64,000 nucleotides of DNA from Thalassoroseus pseudoceratinae (GCF_011634775.1 NZ_JAALXT010000001.1:868001-932000); one strand, 5' to 3'. Shown: positions 37,341-47,622, counted from the first letter of the stretch. The notes: generated by a model not told the origin, from the sequence alone. Translations and numbers: made by a program.

Positions 37341-38879
37341 ATGAGCGTTTACTTAGGTATTGATGTCGGCACCAGCGGTACAAAGACGTTGGCCATCAAC
37401 GTCGATGGCACAATCCTCGCGTCGGCCACGGCGATTTATCCGCTCTCGAATCCCAAGCCCGGTTGGTCGGAACAAAACCCGGAAGACTGGTGGAAAGCCA
37501 CGATCCAGAGCGTCCGCGAAGTTTTAAAGAAAGGCGGCATCGCTCCCGATGCTGTGAAAGGCATCGGTCTCTCCGGTCAAATGCACGGGAGCGTTTTTCT
37601 CGACGAGAATCACGAAGTCATCCGCCCCGCAATTTTGTGGAACGATGGCCGCACGACCGAACAATGTCACGAAATTGAGTCCGCGGCCGGTGGGCGGGAA
37701 GAGTTGATCGATCTCGTCGCCAATCCGGCTCTTGAAGGGTTTACGGCTCCCAAGATTCTCTGGCTTCGACAACATGAGCCCGAGAACTTCGAACGCACGC
37801 GACAGGTGCTGCTCCCGAAAGACTACATCCGCTTCCGACTCACGGGGGAATTTGCCACGGAAGTCAGCGACGCCTCGGGAACGTTGTTGCTTGACGTGAA
37901 AAACCGAAAGTGGTCCGACCGGCTGTTGGAGCTATTGCAACTCGACTCGGCGTTGCTGCCGAAGGTTTATGAGTCGATTGAAGTCAGTGGTCAACTTTCG
38001 CCGGCCGTTGCAGATCAACTCGGAATGACCGCCGGTGTGCCAGTAGTCGGTGGTGGTGGAGACCAAGCCGCCGGTGCGATCGGGAATGGAATCGTCGAAA
38101 GTGGAGTGATTTCCGCGACGATGGGTACCAGCGGTGTGGTGTTCGCCCATAGCGATGAAGTGCAAACCGATCCCGCCGGTCGCGCTCACACGTTCTGTCA
38201 TGCGGTGCCGGGAAAATGGCACATTATGGGCTGCATCCTCAGCGCGGGCGGCTCGCTGCAATGGTATCGCAATCACCTCGGTGGAGTGGAAAGCCTGGCC
38301 GCCGAAGCCATGGGCGTCGATCCTTATACGCTGATCACCGCTCAAGCCGAACAAGCCCCACGGGGCAGTGAGGGGCTATTCTTTTTGCCATATCTGACGG
38401 GCGAACGTACGCCGCATTGCGATGCCAACGCACGGGCATGCTGGATCGGCCTTTCGCTGCGTCATGGCAAATCGCACATGGCCCGTTCTGTCATCGAAGG
38501 CGCAACCTACGCAATGCGAGATTGCTTGGAGATTATCCGGGAACTGGGCGTGCCGATCTCTGAGATTCGCGTGTCCGGTGGCGGTGCTCGCAGCAAGTTT
38601 TGGCGACAGATGCAAGCGAACATCTATGGCCAAGAAGTCTGCTCGATCAATGCCGAAGAAGGACCGGCGTACGGTGTCGCCCTGCTCGCGGCGGCCGGTA
38701 CCGGCGCGTATTCCAGTATCGAAGAAGCCTGCCGATCCACCATCCGTATCGTCAATCGAGTTCCCAGCGAAACGCAAGCGGTTGATGAATATAATCGAGC
38801 GTACCCCGTATTCCGGCAGCTTTACCAATCGTTGAAAGGTGATTTCGCAACGATTGCCAACCTCGTCGGAAATTCGTAG
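37341..38879 (+). CDS. xylB: Xylulokinase (FGGY carbohydrate kinase)
   Basis: 512 residues from the ATG at 37341 with GGAG 8 bases upstream. It phosphorylates D-xylulose at O5 with ATP before the pentose phosphate pathway. The N-terminal phosphate motif [10 protein letters not shown] starts at residue 6; the substrate segment [14 protein letters not shown] matches the xylulokinase type (MHG motif); the C-terminal ATP motif [14 protein letters not shown] is present. No xylose isomerase is adjacent, so other pentuloses are possible substrates, but the match to xylulokinase is good. Confidence 0.88.
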   Translation: MSVYLGIDVGTSGTKTLAINVDGTILASATAIYPLSNPKPGWSEQNPEDWWKATIQSVREVLKKGGIAPDAVKGIGLSGQMHGSVFLDENHEVIRPAILWNDGRTTEQCHEIESAAGGREELIDLVANPALEGFTAPKILWLRQHEPENFERTRQVLLPKDYIRFRLTGEFATEVSDASGTLLLDVKNRKWSDRLLELLQLDSALLPKVYESIEVSGQLSPAVADQLGMTAGVPVVGGGGDQAAGAIGNGIVESGVISATMGTSGVVFAHSDEVQTDPAGRAHTFCHAVPGKWHIMGCILSAGGSLQWYRNHLGGVESLAAEAMGVDPYTLITAQAEQAPRGSEGLFFLPYLTGERTPHCDANARACWIGLSLRHGKSHMARSVIEGATYAMRDCLEIIRELGVPISEIRVSGGGARSKFWRQMQANIYGQEVCSINAEEGPAYGVALLAAAGTGAYSSIEEACRSTIRIVNRVPSETQAVDEYNRAYPVFRQLYQSLKGDFATIANLVGNS

Positions 38880-38893
38880 TCCGTTTACAGGAA

Positions 38894-38932
38894 TCAAAGG
38901 GAGAAATCGCGTTGCGGTCTTCTGCCCTTTGA
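38894..38932 (+). promoter_or_regulatory. Hairpin between xylB and the cyclodeaminase-family gene
   Basis: TCAAAGGGAGAA (38894-38905) pairs with TTCTGCCCTTTGA (38920-38932), with one bulged G and a 14-nt loop. It is followed by AAGAAAGG before the ATG at 38957. It could be an attenuator, an RNA regulatory hairpin or a terminator of xylB. Confidence 0.4.
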
Positions 38933-38956
38933 ATCTCGTTCAAGAAAGGCCTCGCA

Positions 38957-39913
38957 ATGCCAGCATTGTTTCTCTCTGAAGACGACGTGCGTGAACTGGC
39001 CGACATCGACATGGCGTTGGATGCCGTCGAGAAAGCCTTTGCTGCGTTGGCCGACGGAACAGCCGACAACATTCCTCGTCGGCGGGCGAAATCGCCGGGC
39101 ATCTGGCTCCACGGTATGCATGCATCAGCGGAGTACCTTGGGGTATCAGGTTGGAAGTTCTACACAACGACAAAATCCGGGGCACGGTTTCACGTCGGAC
39201 TGTACGACAACACCAGTGGCGAACTGATCGCCATGATCGAAGCCGATGAACTTGGCCGACTCCGCACCGGGGCCGCCAGTGGAGTCGCCACGGAAGCGAT
39301 GGCCCGTCCCGATGCGAGCGTGGTGGGATTGCTCGGAACCGGTCACCAAGCCCGTTCGCAACTTCAGGCCGTTTGCAAGGTGCGAACGATCAAACGCGTC
39401 GAAGTGTACAGCCGCAACGCCGACCGCTGCGCTCAATTTGCGGAGGAAATGAGTGAACTCTGCGTGACTGAAGTCGTTTCCGTTCACTCTCCCGACGAAG
39501 CAGCCGCCGAAAAGGACATCATCATCACCGCAACCACCGCCCAGACTCCGGTATTTGATGGTCGTGTTTTGGTCGAGGGAACGCATCTGAACGTCATTGG
39601 CTCGAATTCCCTCAACAAGGCCGAAATCGACGCCACGACGGTCCAACAAGCCAATCACATCGTCTGCGACAGCATCGATGCTTGCCGCCTGGAAGCCGGT
39701 GACTTTCAAGAAGCCTTGCAACTTGGAATGACCGATTGGCGACTGATGCACGATTTGTCGGAAGTCGTCGCCGGTCAAAAAACCGGCCGGGCCACACCGG
39801 AGGACATCACATTGTTCAAGTCGGTGGGGTTGGCGATTGAAGATGTCGCGCTCGCTCATGCGATCTACGAACGGGCTCGCACCGAGAATGTCGGAAAAAC
39901 GCTTCCATTCTGA
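38957..39913 (+). CDS. Ornithine cyclodeaminase / mu-crystallin family protein
   Basis: 318 residues, with AAAGG 9 bases upstream. The family has NAD-binding Rossmann fold GLLGTGHQARSQL near residue 130, preceded by RTGAASGVATEAM. Members deaminate ornithine to proline or act as alanine or 2-oxoacid dehydrogenases; sequence does not settle which. It is 77 bases after xylB and might be in the same transcript. The following Rieske gene converges on it. Confidence 0.88.
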   Translation: MPALFLSEDDVRELADIDMALDAVEKAFAALADGTADNIPRRRAKSPGIWLHGMHASAEYLGVSGWKFYTTTKSGARFHVGLYDNTSGELIAMIEADELGRLRTGAASGVATEAMARPDASVVGLLGTGHQARSQLQAVCKVRTIKRVEVYSRNADRCAQFAEEMSELCVTEVVSVHSPDEAAAEKDIIITATTAQTPVFDGRVLVEGTHLNVIGSNSLNKAEIDATTVQQANHIVCDSIDACRLEAGDFQEALQLGMTDWRLMHDLSEVVAGQKTGRATPEDITLFKSVGLAIEDVALAHAIYERARTENVGKTLPF

Positions 39914-40017
39914 AACGCCGAGTAACACAAATGGTCTTCAATTTCGTCACCCGCACACGGATTGGACATAGGGACCGGAAGCAACACCACAATTCGCGAC
40001 ACTGAGCCAACAAGTTC

Positions 40018-40350
40018 TTACTCTTGTTCGTCGGGTTCGGGCACGCGAACCTGAATGTTGCCATCGACCACACGCACCTCGAAGATATCGGTCCGGATCT
40101 GAGACTTGGGATTGTCGAGCCATAATCCATCGCGAACACAGAACCGCCAGGCGTGCCAAGGGCAGTACACGGCTCCGTCTTCGACGTGTCCACCCGCGAG
40201 CGATGCTCCCATGTGCGGGCAGAAGTCGTTGATGGCGTGGAAGCCGTCGTCAGTACGAAACACCGCGACCATCCGCCCATTGACCGGAAACGCCCGGCCT
40301 TCCCCCATAGGAATTTCGTCTTCGGTAGCCACAGTTTCGAAATCGGCCAT
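40018..40350 (-). CDS. Rieske 2Fe-2S ferredoxin-like protein
   Basis: 110 residues from the ATG at 40350. The cluster-binding motifs are CPH (C44, H46) and CPWH (C63, H66), the standard CxH-x16-CxxH spacing. It lacks any catalytic domain, so it resembles nitrite reductase small subunit NirD or stand-alone Rieske ferredoxins. No reductase or dioxygenase is nearby to name a partner. Located between a cyclodeaminase-family gene and the fusA leader. Confidence 0.9.
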   Translation of the reverse strand: MADFETVATEDEIPMGEGRAFPVNGRMVAVFRTDDGFHAINDFCPHMGASLAGGHVEDGAVYCPWHAWRFCVRDGLWLDNPKSQIRTDIFEVRVVDGNIQVRVPEPDEQE

Positions 40351-40911
40351 GCGACATTTTCCTTTCAAATCTCGATTTGGCGAGTCCAACTCGTCTTCTC
40401 GACTCTTGGCAGCGATTTTTCAATGAAATCCGGGGAAACATCCGCCAGATTTGTCAAAAAATCAGCGTTCTTCACAGTTTATCGAGAATTCCTCTTTTCA
40501 GGACCGGTTGACAATTGTAGGATTTCGGCAAAAGTGTAGAAGCTGTTCGGTTGGTAACCGAAGCTCCCTTTGCCACATCTGCTTGCTTTGCTTGCCTTGT
40601 AACCTAGACAATCCTCACCCGGGAGATGGTTCGATGGTTTCGCCATAACAGCGTACAGAGAGACAGCTTAGGTCAACAAACTTCTGAACCGCGTTGACCG
40701 CCAACATGAACCGTTGGCAACCATTGAAACATCGAATTGCTTGCCGTAAACAAATTGAGCGAATTGACCGACCTGATATTTCCCGGAAAATTCGGCTCTA
40801 ACGTCTTGTTAGTCTGACCAGTAACGTTCTCGTTAGTTCCCTCCCTTTCGCCCAAGCCAGGCTTGAAATTCCCGGCTGGCCGATTCACCTCGATCTGATT
40901 TTGTAGATGCC
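40351..40911 (+). other. Long leader and intergenic region upstream of fusA
   Basis: 561 bases with no gene. A TTGACA is at 40508-40513, but no good -10 follows it. AACGTCTTGTTAGT near 40801-40813 and AACGTTCTCGTTAGT at 40822-40836 are an imperfect direct repeat. The region probably holds promoters for the divergent Rieske and fusA genes. No riboswitch or RNA gene was recognised. Confidence 0.5.
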
Positions 40912-43053
40912 ATGAAGGACCTTTCCAAACACCGCAACATCGGAATTTCCGCTCACATCGATTCGGGTAAAACGACCCTGACCGAGCGGATCTTGTTCTA
41001 TTCCGGCCGAATTCACCGCATCCAAGAGGTGAAAGGAAAAGACGGCGGTGCCACCATGGACTCCATGGACTTGGAGCGGGAAAAAGGCATCACGATTCAA
41101 TCGGCCGCGACATTTGTCGAATGGATGGATCACTCGGTCAACGTCATCGACACACCGGGCCACGTCGACTTCACCGTCGAAGTGGAACGTAGCTTGCGTG
41201 TTCTCGACGGTGCAATCCTCGTGTTGTGTGCGGTCGGTGGTGTGCAAAGCCAATCGCTCACCGTGGACCGGCAAATGAAGCGGTATCACGTTCCGCGGAT
41301 TGCATTCATCAACAAGATGGACCGCACCGGGGCGAACCCCGACAACGTCATGCAAGCGATGAAAGACAAGCTTGGCGTGACCCCGTTGCCGCTGCAAATT
41401 CCGATGGGCGCCGAAGAAAACTTCGAAGGTGTTGTCGACCTGATCAAAATGAAAGCTGTCTACTTCGATGGCGACAACGGTGAAACCGTCCGCTACGAAG
41501 ATATTCCAGCGCAATACAAAGACAAAGCTGAAGAGGTCCGAGGCGAGATGCTGGAAACGCTCTCGATGTACGACGACGACCTCATGATGGCCTTGCTCGA
41601 AGAAACCGAAATCGACGAGCAACGCATTCACGAACTCATCCGCGAAGTGACATTGCAACAAGATGTCACCCCGGTTTTGATGGGTACGGCTTACAAGAAC
41701 AAAGGTGTCCAAGAAGCTCTCGACGCAGTCGTGCGGTATTTGCCTTCACCGCTGGACCGCAAAGTGAGTGCCATGGACGTCAAAAGCCTGGAAGCCGCCC
41801 ACGCCAACGAGGATGGCAGCCCAGCCGAACCGGAAAAAATCCCGTTGGAAGCCGACGATACCAAACCGCTGGTTTCGATGGCATTCAAAACGGTCGTGGA
41901 ACAATTTGGTCAACTGACGTACTTCCGAATCTACCAAGGGGAGATCAAGAAGGGCGACAGCTACTACAACATGCGAACCGGTAAGAAGGTCCGGTTTGGA
42001 CGACTTGTCCGAATGCATGCGGATTCACGGGAAGACATCGAACAAGCTGGCGCTGGTGATATCATCGCTGTCGTCGGTGTCGATTGTGCGTCCGGGGACA
42101 CATTCTGTGGCGAAGGCGTCAACATGACGCTGGAAAACATCTTCGTTCCAGAACCCGTTGTTCGACGGTCGATCGAGCCACTGACCCGCGATGGTGCGGA
42201 CAAACTCGGTAAAGCCCTCGAACGATTCCGCCGCGAAGATCCGACGTTCCAAGTTTCCTCTGACGAAGAAACCGGTGAGACGATCGTCGCTGGAATGGGT
42301 CAGTTGCACCTCGACGTTTACATCGAGCGTATTCGGCGTGAGTACGGTGTGGAATGTACGGTGGGTGATCCCAAGGTGGCCTATCGTGAATGCCCAACCC
42401 GTGCGGTCACTTATGACTACCGTCACAAGAAGCAGTCCGGTGGTTCCGGTCAATTCGCCCATATCAAAGGCCGATTGGAGCTTCTCGAAGAGGATGCCGA
42501 AAACGCCTACGAATTCGAGAACGAAGTCACCCAGGGACGTATTCCGAAAGAGTACATCCCAGCGGTGGACCAGGGCTTCCAACAAGGCACGGTCAAAGGA
42601 CCGCTTGGTGAATGGGAAGTCGTCGGTGTGCGAATGGTCCTCTCCGATGGTCAATACCACGAAGTCGACTCTTCGGAAATGGCGTTTAAGATTTGTGCGT
42701 TTGCCTGCATGCGGGAAACGTTGATCAAAGCGAAAATGGCTGTTCAAGAACCAATCATGAACATCGAAATCGAAGTTCCTGATGAGTTCCAAGGAACGGT
42801 TTCCGGACACCTTTCGAGTAAACGGGGTATCATTACCTCATCGGAAGTTCGTCACGGGGTTGCAGTGATCTATGCGGAAGTCCCGCTGGCTTCGATGTTC
42901 GATTATGCGAACGAACTTCGCTCCCTGACCCAAGGTAAGGGAACCTTCAGCATGGAGTTCGCCAAGTATCGACAGTTGCCTAGCAGCCTCCAAGACGAAG
43001 TCATCAAGCGTCGTCAAATGGAGAAAGAAGAACGCTTGGCGATGTCTCGCTAA
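40912..43053 (+). CDS. fusA: Elongation factor G, mitochondrial/spirochaete/planctomycete type
   Basis: 713 residues. It catalyses ribosome translocation with GTP. The P-loop AHIDSGKTT (residues 14-22) has Ser where most bacterial EF-G have Ala; DTPGHVD and NKMD are the G3/G4 motifs. The block [21 protein letters not shown] and [21 protein letters not shown] match mitochondrial EF-G1 and the spdEFG1 group described for spirochaetes, planctomycetes and delta-proteobacteria. Domain II to V are of normal length. The gene is alone, not next to rpsL/rpsG or tuf. A strong terminator follows. Confidence 0.95.
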   Translation: MKDLSKHRNIGISAHIDSGKTTLTERILFYSGRIHRIQEVKGKDGGATMDSMDLEREKGITIQSAATFVEWMDHSVNVIDTPGHVDFTVEVERSLRVLDGAILVLCAVGGVQSQSLTVDRQMKRYHVPRIAFINKMDRTGANPDNVMQAMKDKLGVTPLPLQIPMGAEENFEGVVDLIKMKAVYFDGDNGETVRYEDIPAQYKDKAEEVRGEMLETLSMYDDDLMMALLEETEIDEQRIHELIREVTLQQDVTPVLMGTAYKNKGVQEALDAVVRYLPSPLDRKVSAMDVKSLEAAHANEDGSPAEPEKIPLEADDTKPLVSMAFKTVVEQFGQLTYFRIYQGEIKKGDSYYNMRTGKKVRFGRLVRMHADSREDIEQAGAGDIIAVVGVDCASGDTFCGEGVNMTLENIFVPEPVVRRSIEPLTRDGADKLGKALERFRREDPTFQVSSDEETGETIVAGMGQLHLDVYIERIRREYGVECTVGDPKVAYRECPTRAVTYDYRHKKQSGGSGQFAHIKGRLELLEEDAENAYEFENEVTQGRIPKEYIPAVDQGFQQGTVKGPLGEWEVVGVRMVLSDGQYHEVDSSEMAFKICAFACMRETLIKAKMAVQEPIMNIEIEVPDEFQGTVSGHLSSKRGIITSSEVRHGVAVIYAEVPLASMFDYANELRSLTQGKGTFSMEFAKYRQLPSSLQDEVIKRRQMEKEERLAMSR

Positions 43054-43082
43054 CGCGATTCACTCACCACGTTGCAAACAAG

Positions 43083-43117
43083 AAGCCGCGTCGATTTCAA
43101 ATCGATGCGGCTTTTTT
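43083..43117 (+). terminator. Rho-independent terminator after fusA
   Basis: AAGCCGCGTCGATTT pairs with AAATCGATGCGGCTT (one G-T pair), followed by six T at 43112-43117. It is 30 bases after the stop. Confidence 0.85.
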
Positions 43118-43977
43118 CAAGAGCCTCGTGGAAACGGGCAGATTGGCGGCGTCAACATATTTTCCCGGAGCACCACAAACAGTGTCGCAGCAATGATATC
43201 TGCTGTCGTTCCCGGATTGCGGCGGTTTCCGTCGGCTCTCAACCACCGATCGAAGTCGCTGTAAGCAGCGAGCCACTGCTCGCTGATCGGTTGGGACAGA
43301 ACATGTCTTGCTCGCTGGCTTGCTTGCGACATGGTTTCCAGACCACATTTGCGAGCAATTAGCGAATCGCCATATCGATCCAAGATCTTCAGCTGTAGGT
43401 TGAAGACTCCGCGCTCCCAATGCTCGGAGACCGTGCGGATCCAGGCCAACCGTAGTAGTGCGAAGATGTCGGCGAAATTATTGGCGTATTGACGGGCAAT
43501 CATGTCTCGATTGGCTGCCAACATCATCGCATCCTTCAATGGGATCGTTGGCTCGTCGCTGATGTCCGCTTCGCTTGCCCGTCCCATACCACCGGGATTC
43601 GCTAGCCGAATCGCTTGATAAACCAGGCGGGAGTCATCGACTGTCAAACGATCGAGCACCTCGGCTATGCCGGATTCCAAAGAGACATCTGACGGCACGG
43701 CGGCCAATGGTGCGATCAGGAGGACAATTCCCAGATTCGCGTTCGATTGCGTGCGTTCGCTCGTCGCAGAAATCGCGTCGAAGACAGCCTGACCAACTCC
43801 ACGACGCTCGACGTCTGCAAGGATCGGTGCAATGACCTCTGCTGCGTTGACGAAGTCTCTGTAGCAGAGATCGTCGAAGAATGCCTCGGGATGGACGTTC
43901 CCGGCCTTCCGCGCGGTCGCTTCGAGGAGGCATGCCGTCTGAATCGTTTCCGCTAATTGTGATTGAGAACGGCTCAC
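43117..43977 (-). CDS. Triphosphoribosyl-dephospho-CoA synthase-like protein (CitG/MdcB family)
   Basis: 286 residues. Motifs EATARKAGNVHP (residues 19-30) and TQSNANLGIVLLIAPLA match the family that joins ATP and dephospho-CoA to make the prosthetic group precursor of citrate lyase or malonate decarboxylase. No citrate lyase or malonate decarboxylase subunit is present here. In methylotrophs and planctomycetes, homologues occur with methanopterin-linked C1 genes, so a role in that cofactor pathway is possible. Substrate uncertain. Confidence 0.85.
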   Translation of the reverse strand: MSRSQSQLAETIQTACLLEATARKAGNVHPEAFFDDLCYRDFVNAAEVIAPILADVERRGVGQAVFDAISATSERTQSNANLGIVLLIAPLAAVPSDVSLESGIAEVLDRLTVDDSRLVYQAIRLANPGGMGRASEADISDEPTIPLKDAMMLAANRDMIARQYANNFADIFALLRLAWIRTVSEHWERGVFNLQLKILDRYGDSLIARKCGLETMSQASQRARHVLSQPISEQWLAAYSDFDRWLRADGNRRNPGTTADIIAATLFVVLRENMLTPPICPFPRGS

Positions 43978-44010
43978 TGTTTTTGACAGGAAAAGCGACG
44001 CGGAGGTTGC

Positions 44011-45513
44011 TTACCCTTCTTCCTTGGAGATCGGAATATTGGTCCGGTCCTCTTCTTTTTCAGTTGCAAAGTTGGCGATCAAAGCCGTTGCACCGAGACA
44101 CACTAAGATCAACACCGCACCGAGGACGGTGATGGTGCGTTTGCTCATCCACATCCCGAAGACTTCTTCACCCAACAACAGTTCTTCGCTATTGTTCGCG
44201 CTCGTTGAATCGCTCTTCTTCCGGGAAATCTTCGGTGGAAGCCCCCCGGCACCTTCCATCTGCAATTGCGGTCGCGATCGCACCGCCGTCGAGTGTTGAA
44301 CTTCCTCGATGTATTTCAACGAATTTAGTTCTTTGCCCACCATTAGCAACGTTCGGCAATGGATACAACGCCCACGTCTTCCCTTGTGTTCGGGTCGTAG
44401 CGGTAACTCTTTTTTGCATTTCGGACAGGGGACAAGACCTGGTTTGCCTTTGGAAACGAGTTTCTGTGGTCGTCGTGAAGTGACGCCGGACTTCGATGCT
44501 CCGTGATCTCGTTGATTGCCGGAGTGCTTGGAAGACTCGACCGCCATTTTCCGGACCGAGGGCGATGAGCCTCGTGAGCCCGATGCGGACCGTGTTTTGA
44601 TTTGATGTCCGGATTTTGAACGGACCGATCCGGTTGAACGGGTGGTGCTTCTGGCAAACAGAACAGCTTCCGCGAACTCGACGCATGTCGCAAACCGATC
44701 GCGGGGCGATTTTGCGAGCCCCCGATGAACCGCGTTGGCTAACTCGTTGGAGACTTCTGGATTGACTTCCGCTAACGCCCTTGGCACTTTTTTGGTCTGG
44801 TTGACCATGGTTGCTGAGCTGGTCGGACCGATGAGTGGTGGTCGCCCGGTCAACACTTCGTAGACGCTTGTGGCCAACGAGTACTGGTCGGATCGCCCGT
44901 CACAACGCAGCCCCATCACAATCTCGGGAGCGACATAGTTCGGCGTACCGACAATCGCGCCTGCGGACGTTAATCCAGGGTCGTGGCTATTCTCTGCAGT
45001 CTCCGCGAGAACTTTGGTCAGGCCGAAGTCGCCGAGATACACGTTTCCGTAATCGTCGAACAGTAAGTTGCCAGGTTTCACATCGCGGTGCACGATGTTT
45101 TTCTGGTGCATGAAATCCAGGGCTTTGGCGACATCCAGCAACCAGTCGGACAACGAATCGACAGCCATCCCCTTGGAAGACTTCCGAAGCCGATCCTGCA
45201 AATCTCCGCCACCCAGGAACTGCATCACGACGAAGGGAATATGTTCGATTTCATCGCAATCGATAATTTTAACAATATGCGGATGACTGAGTGCCACCAG
45301 GAGTTGAGACTCCTGCCGAAACCGCGTGAGAAAATTCTGATCCTCCAGATACCGGCGGATCGGCACTTTGATGACGACATCGGTATTGAGACGTCCGTCG
45401 ATTGCTTTGTAGACGTGAGCCATGCTCCCGCCTCCCAGCAATTCCCGCAACTCGTAGCGCCCCTCGCTGAGCGTTTTTCCAACAAGCTCTGCAGGGTCGA
45501 GTTGAGACATCAT
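44011..45513 (-). CDS. Ser/Thr protein kinase with zinc ribbon and C-terminal membrane anchor
   Basis: 500 residues from the ATG at 45513 (45510 also possible; a GTG at 45519 would add two residues). Kinase domain about residues 18-290: glycine loop LGGGSMAHVYKA, Lys in VVIKVPI near 49, HRDVKPGN near 142-149, GDFGLTK near 161-167, and APEI. The loop lacks the second Gly of GxGxxG. A Ser/Arg-rich linker follows, then a CPKC...CIHC zinc ribbon near 363-386, a second low-complexity linker, and one membrane span near 459-482. This is a cytosolic kinase tethered by its C-terminus. It lies 33 bases downstream of the citG-like gene on the same strand. Confidence 0.9.
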   Translation of the reverse strand: MMSQLDPAELVGKTLSEGRYELRELLGGGSMAHVYKAIDGRLNTDVVIKVPIRRYLEDQNFLTRFRQESQLLVALSHPHIVKIIDCDEIEHIPFVVMQFLGGGDLQDRLRKSSKGMAVDSLSDWLLDVAKALDFMHQKNIVHRDVKPGNLLFDDYGNVYLGDFGLTKVLAETAENSHDPGLTSAGAIVGTPNYVAPEIVMGLRCDGRSDQYSLATSVYEVLTGRPPLIGPTSSATMVNQTKKVPRALAEVNPEVSNELANAVHRGLAKSPRDRFATCVEFAEAVLFARSTTRSTGSVRSKSGHQIKTRSASGSRGSSPSVRKMAVESSKHSGNQRDHGASKSGVTSRRPQKLVSKGKPGLVPCPKCKKELPLRPEHKGRRGRCIHCRTLLMVGKELNSLKYIEEVQHSTAVRSRPQLQMEGAGGLPPKISRKKSDSTSANNSEELLLGEEVFGMWMSKRTITVLGAVLILVCLGATALIANFATEKEEDRTNIPISKEEG

Positions 45514-45678
45514 TGGCACTTTGGCCCCCTATTTGCCGCGGTTTCCGGGTTGGAAAACCACAGTCACAAAGTTCGCGTGTCGGCGTAAGGGTTCATCCTG
45601 AGGTCTAATTCCTCGCAACCATCTTTCCCGATTCTCGAACTGAGTGAAAGGCCGTCTGTCGTTAAAAATTCTTCACAA

Positions 45679-46803
45679 TTAGTCCTCACTTTGAAGGCCA
45701 CAGGCAAACTCTCGAATTTGTGCATTCAGAACCGGTTGCGGACAGGACCAAACCAGGAAGAACATCGCTTCGCGAACACCACGTTCAGCCGGATGACCAC
45801 TGAGGAAGCCCGCTCCCTTGACCGCCGCTAGATACGCTTGAGCGGTTCGCAGCACGAGCGAATTTGCGTTCTGACGTATGAACTCGTTCGACAACTGGGG
45901 CTCGTTCGACTCCGGGTCCATCGCTCGTTCGACGAGATTGCCAAGCAATTCCTGATGAGCGTGTTGCAAGACCTGATAGCTCTCGATCAAGTCCTGACGC
46001 CGCTCGGCTTCGTCTGCCAACCGGTTTAGAAGGCCGGCGGCATGTCCCATGGCGAGGGCGGAGGTTGTCAGTGAGCCGGTGCCGCCACCAGCACCACTCT
46101 TCATGACGTTCTCAATGGGTCCACCGACCAGATGACGATGCGAAAGCCGAACTTGCTTCAATCCAACCGCGCCGGTTTGAGAGCCGGTGAGTGCCAACAG
46201 ATTGGGGGGAGGTTCGATTGTGACGCCGTCCAACTCGGTTGGGAGCATGAGCAGGGCTTGTTTACCATCCCCCATTGTAGCACCGACGAGAATCCAATCC
46301 GCATGGTTTGCCCCTGTGACCCAGGGGATTCGCCCGTCGAGAACAAAATCACCGTCGACTTCAGTCAGTTGAACTGCCGGATTTTTCAGGTGTTGGCCGG
46401 AGGTCGTCAGGTGAGAGATCCCGACCGTGGCAAAGACATCTCCCCTACAGAGTTTCGGGAGAAGCTCGGCCTTCAGTTCCTCGTTGGAAGATCCCGCTAA
46501 CCGCTGACATGCACCATTTCTCTGTGTAAGAACAAAGGTCGAAGTCAGGTCGGCGGCGGCCAACCGAAGGTACCCATGTGTGAGTTCCGCTGATGAGATG
46601 GCAGCCCCGCCAAACTCCTGCGGGATCACCCACTTGAGCACCGCAAACTCACGGTACAAGTCCCACACGCGTTCGGGCCAAGCATGATCGGAAAGTTCAG
46701 CAGCCGCAATTCGTTCCAAGAGTGTTGTCACTTGATTGGAACGAATCACACCGTTGTCGTCAGAGATTGGCAGCGATTCCAAATCGGGGCGGGTGAGAGT
46801 CAC
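45679..46803 (-). CDS. Acyl-CoA dehydrogenase-like flavoprotein
   Basis: 374 residues from a GTG at 46803; the frame is open to a TTG at 46875 and no ATG start exists, so the start is uncertain. The three-domain layout is recognisable: N-terminal helices with WVIPQEFGGAAISSAEL, middle beta domain with ISHLTTSG and DGRIPWVTGANHADWILVGA, and a C-terminal helical bundle. It resembles acyl-CoA dehydrogenase-like monooxygenases (SfnB, DszC) more than fatty acid enzymes. The catalytic Glu could not be fixed. No electron-transfer flavoprotein is nearby. Confidence 0.8.
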   Translation of the reverse strand: MTLTRPDLESLPISDDNGVIRSNQVTTLLERIAAAELSDHAWPERVWDLYREFAVLKWVIPQEFGGAAISSAELTHGYLRLAAADLTSTFVLTQRNGACQRLAGSSNEELKAELLPKLCRGDVFATVGISHLTTSGQHLKNPAVQLTEVDGDFVLDGRIPWVTGANHADWILVGATMGDGKQALLMLPTELDGVTIEPPPNLLALTGSQTGAVGLKQVRLSHRHLVGGPIENVMKSGAGGGTGSLTTSALAMGHAAGLLNRLADEAERRQDLIESYQVLQHAHQELLGNLVERAMDPESNEPQLSNEFIRQNANSLVLRTAQAYLAAVKGAGFLSGHPAERGVREAMFFLVWSCPQPVLNAQIREFACGLQSED

Positions 46804-46896
46804 GGTCAACAGGGCCAAAATATCAGAGGAAGATTGTCGGGCAATTCGAGAGCAATCGACGAGAACTGTGATCAATCACGCTCCACTCTCATGGAT

Positions 46897-47622
46897 TCAC
46901 TTTTGGCGTTTGTGTTGAAGCAGCCATTCATAAAGTTTGGGATTTTCGTACGTCCGTGTCCAAGAATCGTGCCCAACATCGGGGTAAAGCGTCAACTTGG
47001 GTGAGCCGCCGACTTTCTTCAGGGCCTCGATCATCTGTTCCGAACGCTCGACAGGAACCGCTCGGTCGGCCGTTCCGTGGAAGGCCCAGATCGGCAGTTT
47101 TGTCATGTTTCTCGCCGCCCATCGTTCACCACCGCCGCAAATCGGAGCAATCGCGGCAAACCGATCCGGAGCGTACGACGCCAAAGACCACGTACCGAAC
47201 CCGCCCATGCTCAAGCCGGTTACATAAATTCGATCGGAATCCACTTTGTAGCGGGATTCGAGATCGGCAATTAGTGCCATCAATGGCGTCGGAACCCAGC
47301 GTTTTCCTTTCGGGCACTGTGGCGACGCGACGATGAACGGAAATTCGTGGCCGTTCGCGATCATCTTTGGCGGACCATGCACTTTGACCAAATCCAAATT
47401 GCTCCCGCGTTCGCCAGCACCGTGCAGGAACAACAATAGCGGCCAGGAATCCTGTTTCTCGTAATCCTTCGGCAAATAGAGCAGGTAGTCCAACTCGACT
47501 GGAACTTTGGCTTCGAGTTTCGCCGGTTTCTGAATTCCCACGTTATCGGCCTCCGCGGCTTCGCTCATCGTAGTTCCGATGAAAGTGCAGCCCAGAACCA
47601 GTGCGAATAGAGCGTATTTCAT
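46897..47622 (-). CDS. Secreted esterase/dienelactone hydrolase-like protein
   Basis: 241 residues from the ATG at 47622 with a Sec signal peptide (about residues 1-22). It has the alpha/beta hydrolase nucleophile motif GLSMGG, Asp in HGTADRAVPV and His in GHDSW, the full catalytic triad. The family includes phospholipase/carboxylesterase and feruloyl or acetyl xylan esterases. Substrate unknown; export suggests a polysaccharide ester. The ABC transporter ATPase gene lies upstream on the same strand. Confidence 0.88.
   Translation of the reverse strand: MKYALFALVLGCTFIGTTMSEAAEADNVGIQKPAKLEAKVPVELDYLLYLPKDYEKQDSWPLLLFLHGAGERGSNLDLVKVHGPPKMIANGHEFPFIVASPQCPKGKRWVPTPLMALIADLESRYKVDSDRIYVTGLSMGGFGTWSLASYAPDRFAAIAPICGGGERWAARNMTKLPIWAFHGTADRAVPVERSEQMIEALKKVGGSPKLTLYPDVGHDSWTRTYENPKLYEWLLQHKRQK

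Noticed and set aside
42025-42810. Minus-strand frame of 261 residues inside fusA
   Set aside because: Antisense to conserved EF-G coding sequence.
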